The notes below the pieces were generated by a model that was given only the letters and a program-made list of their open reading frames with translations, made no database searches and was not told the origin of the DNA. The translations under genes and the position numbers were made by a program. From assembly GCA_046048295.1 (NCBI GenBank), contig JBJOGJ010000153.1, forward strand, positions 1 through 9,535: a DNA stretch of 9,535 bases, read 5' to 3'. The DNA comes from CBDCWA01 sp046048295 (GTDB lineage: Bacteria > Pseudomonadota > Alphaproteobacteria > Rhizobiales > Hyphomicrobiaceae). Below, piece after piece: positions 4,658 to 9,535 of the stretch. Position 1 is the first letter of the stretch, and every line of letters begins with the position of its first letter.

Positions 4658-5996
4658 CGGCTGCTCGAACGCCGCTGCCGGTGTCGTAGCGGCTTTTCGG
4701 TTCCTTCAGCCCGAGGTTCTCGCGCAGCGTCTTGCCCTCATATTGCTTGCGGAAGAGGCCGCGGCGCTGCAACTCGGGCACGACGAGATCGACGAACGAC
4801 TCGAGGTCGTCGGGAAACATCGGCGGCAGGATGTTGAAGCCGTCGCAGGCGCCATTCTCGAACCATTCCTGCATGACATCGACTACCTTCTCAGGCGTGC
4901 CGACCACGACCATGTGGCCGCGCGTCGCTGAGAAGTGCTGGTAGAGCTGGCGCAGTGTCCACTTCTCGCGTTGGGCAAGTTCGATCATCTGCCCGGAGCG
5001 AGTGCCGACATTGTCGTTGTGTGGCAGGGCCGGCATCAGGGCATCCGGGTCCATTTTCGTCAGATCATGGCCGATGCGCCGCGAGAGGAGTGCCAGCCCG
5101 ACGTCGGGATGGATCAGGTTCTGCATTTCATCGAACTTTGCCTGCGCCTCCTGCTGCGTCGGAGCGACCGTGACGGCAAGCCCCGGAAGGATCTTCAGAT
5201 CGCCGTGCTCCCGGCCATGGCGCGCCAGCCGGCTCTTCACGTCGGCGTAGAATTTCTGCGCCATGGGGAGATCCTGCGCGGCGCCGAATATCACGTCGGC
5301 GTATTTCGCCGCGAGTTCCCGGCCTTCCTCGGACGCACCGGCCTGCACCAGTACTGGCTGGCCCTGAGGCGAGCGGGGGACGCTGAGCGGGCCCTCGACC
5401 TGGAAGAATTTGCCCTTGTAGTTGAGCGTGTGCATCCGCTCCCAAAGGAAAAAGGTGCTCGTCTCGCGGTCGCGAACGAAGGCGTCCGCGTCCCAACTGT
5501 CCCAGAGTCCCTTCAGAATGTCGCAGAACTCTTCGGCGATCTTGTAGCGCTCCGGCTTCGGCAGGTGAGATTCCTGGCTGTAGTTGAGCGCGGAGCGGTC
5601 ATTGCCGGTCGTCACGACGTTCACGCCGGCGCGGCCGCCACAGATGAGGTCGAGCGTTGCGAAAGCACGGGCAATTGAGAACGGCTGGTCGAAGCTGGTG
5701 CTCCGAGTGCACACGAGGCCGATATGCTTAGTGTGCGGCGCCAGGGCCGCAAGCAGTGTGTAGGGCTCGAGCCAGGCGACATAATGCTGGCGATTGAGTG
5801 CGGTTTCGATCGTGGTCCAAGCCGTGTTGGTGTCGGCGGAAAAGAGCATGTCGAAGAGCCCGCGCTCCGCCGTTTTCGCCATGTGGATGAACCGATCGAA
5901 GTTCACACCGGCATCGTCGTGCGCATGAGGATGTCGCCACGACGCAATGTGATGACCGCAGGGGCGGATGAACAGGCCGAGCTTCATTTCGGGCAT
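4653..5996 (-). CDS. LLM-class flavin-dependent monooxygenase (NtaA/SnaA/DszA type)
   Basis: This is a two-component FMN-dependent monooxygenase with a bacterial-luciferase TIM barrel. It takes reduced FMN from a separate flavin reductase and oxidises an organic substrate with O2. Family members act on nitrilotriacetate, EDTA, sulfones or alkyl sulfides; the substrate here cannot be told. The product has 447 residues, normal for the group. Family signatures are CGHHIASWRHP at 13-23, FSADT at 52-56, LEPYTLLAALA at 76-86, GGRAGVNVVTTGN at 120-132, and QAGASEEGRELAAKYADVIF at 218-237. The ATG at 5996 has a strong AAGGAGGT six bases upstream; the frame extends to 6131 without a second good start. 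No flavin reductase is in the window. The cupin gene lies upstream on the same strand. Confidence 0.92.
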   Translation of the reverse strand: MPEMKLGLFIRPCGHHIASWRHPHAHDDAGVNFDRFIHMAKTAERGLFDMLFSADTNTAWTTIETALNRQHYVAWLEPYTLLAALAPHTKHIGLVCTRSTSFDQPFSIARAFATLDLICGGRAGVNVVTTGNDRSALNYSQESHLPKPERYKIAEEFCDILKGLWDSWDADAFVRDRETSTFFLWERMHTLNYKGKFFQVEGPLSVPRSPQGQPVLVQAGASEEGRELAAKYADVIFGAAQDLPMAQKFYADVKSRLARHGREHGDLKILPGLAVTVAPTQQEAQAKFDEMQNLIHPDVGLALLSRRIGHDLTKMDPDALMPALPHNDNVGTRSGQMIELAQREKWTLRQLYQHFSATRGHMVVVGTPEKVVDVMQEWFENGACDGFNILPPMFPDDLESFVDLVVPELQRRGLFRKQYEGKTLRENLGLKEPKSRYDTGSGVRAAE

Positions 5997-6106
5997 CGGG
6001 ATACCTCCTTGGCGAGATCGACGGCGCCGGACAACAATAGGCCGCGTTGCCAAGCGATGGCAATGGATGCGCGGTGCCAGCTTTGCATCCGCATACAGAC
6101 ATATAT

Positions 6107-6133
6107 CGGTGGCGGTGCCGGGATCCGCCACCG
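6107..6133 (-). promoter_or_regulatory. Perfect 9-base hairpin between cupin and LLM genes
   Basis: CGGTGGCGG (6107-6115) and CCGCCACCG (6125-6133) are perfect arms around a 9-base loop. The stem is very GC-rich but has no T-run after it on either strand. It could attenuate transcription between the two genes, stabilise the cupin mRNA end, or serve as an operator for the LLM gene. Confidence 0.45.
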
Positions 6134-6214
6134 CGATCGAAAATCGCCCCGGGCGAATGTCAAAGCCGGCGCCGCTTGCTGTACCGGCGCGGCGCCAGCG
6201 GGAAGCCCTGGAGG

Positions 6215-6778
6215 CTAGGCGTTCGAGAAGGCTCCGCTGTTTTCGAGCGCGTAGCTGTGGCGCGTTACATTTTCGAGGAACTGAGCCTCGAGCCTGATGA
6301 CAATGGGCGGCTCGTCGCCGGCGGAAGACGTGTTGTGGATCTCGCCCGGCAGGAAATAGGCGACGTCGCCCACGTTCTGGACGAAACTGTCGCCGGCCTT
6401 CAGTTCAGGGGTAGTCAGGTCCTTCTTGTCGTTATAGGCCCAGGTGTACTTGGTCTGCTTGATGGCTCCCTTGTAGACACCGTAGACGACATAGGAAGCG
6501 CCGTGGTCATGAGCGCGGGCACCGCCTGTCGACTTACCTTTGGGCGTCAGCGAAGTCATGAGGCAGAAGCCGGGCTTTGGGTGGCCGTAGTCCTTGTCTA
6601 TGTGAAGATTGATGCGGCCAGGCTTGCCGCCGCCACGCTCCTGGATCTCTTCCATGAGATTTGGCGCGGCGAGCAGTGCCTTCATGTGGTCGGAGATCTG
6701 CTTAGCCTGGCTCCGCGCGTCGTTCGTGTTTGCGAACACGTTCCTGACTGCGCTCACAAATTGATCGATTGCACCCAT
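6215..6778 (-). CDS. Cupin-fold protein related to cysteine dioxygenase
   Basis: The protein has 187 residues and a double-stranded beta-helix of the 3-His metal-dependent dioxygenase type. The first cupin motif, ARAHDHGASYVVYGVYKG, supplies His90 and His92. The second, GDVAYFLPGEIHNT (138-151), supplies His148. The H-D-H-x-x-S layout without a conserved glutamate matches the cysteine/thiol dioxygenase branch, which uses Fe(II) and O2 to oxidise thiols to sulfinates. Substrate specificity is not visible. The ATG at 6778 follows AGGGAG at spacing seven; the same frame stays open far upstream across the promoter region and the next gene, but that part is not protein-like. It precedes the LLM gene by 218 bases and may belong to the same pathway. 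It is divergent from the L,D-transpeptidase gene. Confidence 0.85.
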   Translation of the reverse strand: MGAIDQFVSAVRNVFANTNDARSQAKQISDHMKALLAAPNLMEEIQERGGGKPGRINLHIDKDYGHPKPGFCLMTSLTPKGKSTGGARAHDHGASYVVYGVYKGAIKQTKYTWAYNDKKDLTTPELKAGDSFVQNVGDVAYFLPGEIHNTSSAGDEPPIVIRLEAQFLENVTRHSYALENSGAFSNA

Positions 6779-7088
6779 TTTGCTGCTCCCTACAAGGTTG
6801 GTTTGGCCATCCGGGATCGCCTTGTGTCGTCCCGCTGCTGTGCAGAGTGACTCCGAGCGATCTCCTGCGCAAGCCGATGCTGTCCAAGCGTCACAGTTTG
6901 CGATAGCCGGAGCCCGGAATGTCCTTGGGAAAGTCGCTTGTCCTGGCGTGCATGCGACCGCGCCCCGGGCTCGACAGAATACTGAGCTTGCCACAAGATG
7001 ATCATTATATTCCAATGATATTCGTTGCTTGAAAATGGTGGCTGCCGACCGGCGGCGACCTCGTCGCCAGCCAAAATGGGTGTAAGAA
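6779..7088. other. Divergent promoter region, cupin/L,D-transpeptidase
   Basis: These 310 bases lie between two divergent genes, and I see no credible coding sequence in them. The left two thirds are GC-rich and form the cupin leader. The AT-rich core at about 6995-7035 contains TATAAT on the minus strand and a short palindrome, and probably serves both directions. Confidence 0.5.
7001..7019 (-). promoter_or_regulatory. Candidate promoter and palindrome for the cupin gene
   Basis: The minus strand reads a perfect TATAAT at 7009-7004; the -35 region (TTCAAG at 7033-7028, spacer 18) is poor, which would suit an activated promoter. Overlapping it, ATCATT (7001-7006) and AATGAT (7014-7019) form an inverted repeat with a 7-base spacer. 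A leader of about 220 bases would precede the cupin start. Confidence 0.35.
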
Positions 7089-8165
7089 ATGGATAGCCGT
7101 GACCTGAAGAAGCGTTCTTGTCTCGCCATCAGCAGGCGGGCTGCCTTATTAGGGAGCGTTGCGACGGGTCTCAGCCTAATCCTTGCAGGCTGGACGAAGT
7201 CCCGCCGCCTTCCTTTCGGAACGAGCGTAGACGCCATGAAGCCCGGTGATTACACCTGGGCACCGGAGCGGGGGCCTTTGGGCCCAATCATAATGATCGT
7301 GTCGCTGCCTGAGCAGCGTGTCCATGTCTATCGATCTGGAGTACTCATTGCGGTTGCCACCTGTTCAACAGGGAGGCAGGGCCATCGCACTCCGACGGGC
7401 GTGTTCACCATACTGCAAAAGGACAAGGATCACGTCTCGAGTACCTACAAAGGGGCAGCGATGCCCTATATGGAACGCCTGACGTGGTCGGGGATCGCGC
7501 TGCATGCAGGCAACCTCCCGGGCTATCCCGCCTCCCATGGCTGCATCCGTCTGCCCTACGATTTCTCGCAGCTGCTATTTGGGATTACGCACCTGGGTGG
7601 CGTCGTCGTCTTGGCGGACGAGTATCACGAACCGCTCGAGGTCGTTCATCCGGGCATGCTGCTGCCGGTGCATGCGGAAGACGAGGCGCGAGCGGTTGTC
7701 GCCAAGGCGGTCGCCCGTAAGCTGCCGCCGCAGCGCCGCGACGATTCCGGACATCGACCGGCCAAGGTCCTTGTAAGCATTGCGGACAAAGCAATCACGC
7801 TGTTCGAGGACGGTCACGTGCGCGCAGTCGGTAAGATCACCGTCAAGGATCCCGGCCGACCAATCGGCAACCACACGCTGGTTTTGAAGGCTGCACACGA
7901 CTCCAGGCATTCTCTGGTTTGGGTAGCGACCAGTTATCGGACTGGCACATCGAATGGGCAACTTCCGAGATCGGAAGCAGCGGTACTGGATCGGATCACG
8001 ACCGACCGCATTACGGCCGAAGCGTTGCACTCCCTGATGCACCCTGGGCTCGTAATGGTCGTTACTGACGATCCGGCACCACCCGCCAGCCGCAGCGAGC
8101 GGAACTTCGTAATCGCCACGCACCATGAGCCCGAGGGTTGGACGACGCGCGTCTTCCGCAACTAG
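7089..8165 (+). CDS. L,D-transpeptidase (YkuD domain), probable Tat substrate
   Basis: This periplasmic enzyme forms 3-3 peptidoglycan cross-links or attaches proteins to peptidoglycan by a cysteine acyl-enzyme. The N-terminus has SRRAALLG (15-22) followed by a hydrophobic segment to about residue 34, typical of a twin-arginine signal. The YkuD domain spans about 67-176. TGRQGHRTPTGVFTI is the usual entry strand, and the active site is His139 with SHGCIR at 149-154, the nucleophile being Cys152. Residues 226-328 start with AKVLVSIADKAITLFEDGHV and end near HPGLVMVVTDD. They repeat the domain's strand pattern but lack the His/Cys site, so a degenerate second YkuD copy is likely. The Shine-Dalgarno before the ATG is weak (AAGAA). 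The gene is divergent from the cupin gene, and its stop overlaps that of a tiny minus-strand frame. Confidence 0.92.
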   Translation: MDSRDLKKRSCLAISRRAALLGSVATGLSLILAGWTKSRRLPFGTSVDAMKPGDYTWAPERGPLGPIIMIVSLPEQRVHVYRSGVLIAVATCSTGRQGHRTPTGVFTILQKDKDHVSSTYKGAAMPYMERLTWSGIALHAGNLPGYPASHGCIRLPYDFSQLLFGITHLGGVVVLADEYHEPLEVVHPGMLLPVHAEDEARAVVAKAVARKLPPQRRDDSGHRPAKVLVSIADKAITLFEDGHVRAVGKITVKDPGRPIGNHTLVLKAAHDSRHSLVWVATSYRTGTSNGQLPRSEAAVLDRITTDRITAEALHSLMHPGLVMVVTDDPAPPASRSERNFVIATHHEPEGWTTRVFRN

Positions 8166-8233
8166 GAAAGATTGTTGCGGACGCGGTCCAGCACCATCCG
8201 AATTCCGCGCAGGTTCGACTTGGCGTGCGGCAT
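8162..8233 (-). CDS. Possible 23-aa ORF after the SGNH gene
   Basis: An ATG at 8233 begins five bases after the stop of the SGNH gene, in a TGAGTGAGATG context. It encodes MPHAKSNLRGIRMVLDRVRN plus three residues and ends at a TAG whose CTAG palindrome also ends the L,D-transpeptidase gene. The peptide is basic and could form one amphipathic helix. There is no clear Shine-Dalgarno, so translation would rely on coupling. It may be chance. Confidence 0.2.
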   Translation of the reverse strand: MPHAKSNLRGIRMVLDRVRNNLS

Positions 8234-8238
8234 CTCAC

Positions 8239-9444
8239 TCACTGCTTTGCGCTGGATCGCGATAGGGCCAGGTGAGTTGCGACCACCTTCGCGGCCAGTT
8301 CGCGACCGTCCGTATTCCAGTGCGAGTCGAAGCGGTAGAACAGCAGGCGGCCTTGATCGGCCGCGGCCGTGAATGCCGGAGTGAGACTCACGAATTCGAG
8401 GCCGGCGCGCCTAACGATGCTTGCCACTGCAGTTTCGACATGCTCACCGTCGAATGACGCCGCGCTCCGGCGCGTCATCCAATTCGTGCCGCCGTCGTGG
8501 GCAAATCGCGAATAGACGCGCCCTTTGGTCGGAATAAAGACAATGTGGCTTCGGATGGAATTCTCTCGAGACAGCTGCGAAATGCGCGCGAGAATATCGC
8601 CGAGACGGCGGCCGGTTGCCGAACTCTCTATTTCTGCAGCACTCATGTTTTCCTGGTTGTAGCCGATGAACATCGTGAACGGCTCCTGGTCTCGAAGTCC
8701 GACCAGAGCCAGATCCGGATGAATTTCAGATGCATTCGCGCTGTTTACAGCGTTGCCTCGCGCTGCAAATCGTCCGAATGCCTGGGTGAAGCGCTCGGTT
8801 GCCCATTCCAGATCGCGATAGTATCTCTGCAACAGGTTCGTCGACGGGAACTGATAATAGGTGCGACTCGTTTTCCAATCCGCGTATTGGCTTATATCCT
8901 TTAGGTCGTTGCCTTCGAAAAAGAAGAAGATGACGTCACGCGATGCGCGCTTCAGGCCATACCGCTCAAACACCTTCAGGTATTGCTCGGGACCATACCA
9001 GCCGCGCCCCAGATCAAGAACCGGTTCACCTGCGGCACGGGTAAGGTATGCCGATACCGTGTGGTCGTTGGAACGGCCGAATTCCACAAAGGAATCGCCG
9101 ACGACAACGACAGGATAGCTCTGCTTCAGGTTCCTGTTACGAAATCCGTCGTCATCGAATTCGTGAATGCCATTCCATTTCAAGGGAGGCGGGCCATACT
9201 CCGGCCGATACTGGTCGCCTGCGTAATTCTCGTATACGAGCTTCCTGTCACGGTAGGTGAATACAAGGTCGTCGTCTGCGATGTAGCGATCGCGCAGGGC
9301 AAAGCGACCAAGCGTATGCAAACCCAACTGCTTGATCGCAGGGGGGTAAATATCCACCAGGACAAAGAGCGACATGATCGCGACAATCATACTCAGAGCG
9401 ATTGCGAATAACCACTTGGCGCTTTCGAGAAAAATTTTTGTCAT
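8239..9444 (-). CDS. Membrane-anchored SGNH/AlgX-like hydrolase or acetyltransferase
   Basis: From the ATG at 9444 (GGAG ten bases upstream) the protein has 401 residues, starting MTKIFLESAKW, with one membrane segment at about 11-30 and the rest predicted periplasmic. The SGNH signature is complete. VVVVGDSFVEFG holds the nucleophile Ser118, FFFFEGNDL (173-181) supplies the block III Gly-Asn, and FDSHWNTDG near the C-terminus gives Asp373 and His375. The D-x-H-W-N form is typical of AlgJ/AlgX/AlgV-like proteins, which move or remove O-acetyl groups on exported polysaccharides. HEFDDDGFRN (94-103) is also common in the group. No MBOAT acetyl-transporter is in the window. The longer frame from 9528 lacks a ribosome site. 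It converges on the L,D-transpeptidase gene. The acceptor is unknown. Confidence 0.82.
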   Translation of the reverse strand: MTKIFLESAKWLFAIALSMIVAIMSLFVLVDIYPPAIKQLGLHTLGRFALRDRYIADDDLVFTYRDRKLVYENYAGDQYRPEYGPPPLKWNGIHEFDDDGFRNRNLKQSYPVVVVGDSFVEFGRSNDHTVSAYLTRAAGEPVLDLGRGWYGPEQYLKVFERYGLKRASRDVIFFFFEGNDLKDISQYADWKTSRTYYQFPSTNLLQRYYRDLEWATERFTQAFGRFAARGNAVNSANASEIHPDLALVGLRDQEPFTMFIGYNQENMSAAEIESSATGRRLGDILARISQLSRENSIRSHIVFIPTKGRVYSRFAHDGGTNWMTRRSAASFDGEHVETAVASIVRRAGLEFVSLTPAFTAAADQGRLLFYRFDSHWNTDGRELAAKVVATHLALSRSSAKQ

Positions 9445-9535
9445 CAATTCCAGTCTCCGCTCAATTCTCTTTGCGAGAGAGGATGTCGGCGATTGCTTGT
9501 GGCAAGGTAGCGGAAAATTGCATTTCATTTTTGAA

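Noticed and set aside
4935..5678. Plus-strand frame of 247 codons
   Set aside because: It is antisense to the LLM monooxygenase; typical of high-GC shadow frames.
5997..6131. 45-residue extension of the LLM protein
   Set aside because: Family homology begins at MKLGLF, and AAGGAGGT lies right before the ATG at 5996; the extension overlaps the hairpin region.
6047..6850. Plus-strand frame of 267 codons
   Set aside because: It is antisense to the cupin gene, which has intact metal-ligand motifs.
6779..7237. N-terminal extension of the cupin frame by 153 codons
   Set aside because: It crosses the promoter region and the opposite-strand L,D-transpeptidase start, has no protein-like composition, and a good Shine-Dalgarno supports 6778.
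1..9535. CRISPR array, insertion sequence or transposase
   Set aside because: No regularly spaced repeats, terminal inverted repeats or DDE/serine recombinase sequence are present in the window.

Overview
The window looks like chromosomal DNA of an alphaproteobacterium, most likely Hyphomicrobiales (the rhizobial order). The basis is the high GC content from about base 1260 onward, a Gpt protein close to rhizobial versions as I remember them, a class A RNase P RNA with an alphaproteobacterial look, and a mix of small exported proteins, GST, LLM monooxygenase and L,D-transpeptidase genes. I cannot name the species from the sequence.

Bases 1-1254 stand apart. They hold two unrecognised genes pointing at each other: a putative PD-(D/E)XK nuclease-like protein and a protein of about 107 aa. 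GC is visibly lower there, and an untranslated stretch of 280 bases carries short direct and inverted repeats. This block lies directly against the 3' end of a tRNA-Ser(GCT) gene (1255-1345, minus strand), the usual target of tyrosine recombinases. I read it as the end of an integrated element whose integrase is outside the window. That reading is inference.

Bases 1346-4660 are core-like. The minus strand carries gpt (xanthine-guanine phosphoribosyltransferase) upstream of the tRNA, which has its own promoter. Divergent from gpt is a glutathione S-transferase gene, followed by a small cysteine-rich secreted protein; both appear to start at TTG. A one-repeat Sel1 protein converges on the secreted protein. 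After 323 bases without a gene comes a very small probable lipoprotein, then rnpB with a recognisable promoter.

Bases 4653-7088 hold two minus-strand metabolic genes. A 3-His cupin resembling thiol dioxygenases lies upstream of an FMN-dependent LLM monooxygenase of the NtaA/SnaA/DszA type. They may act together in oxidising organosulfur or similar compounds. A perfect hairpin sits in the 218 bases between them.

Bases 7089-9535 concern the cell envelope. A Tat-type L,D-transpeptidase carries what looks like a second, degenerate YkuD copy. A membrane-anchored SGNH/AlgX-like protein on the opposite strand converges on it. The clearest candidates for something undescribed are the tRNA-linked element end with its nuclease-like gene and repeats, and the duplicated transpeptidase.
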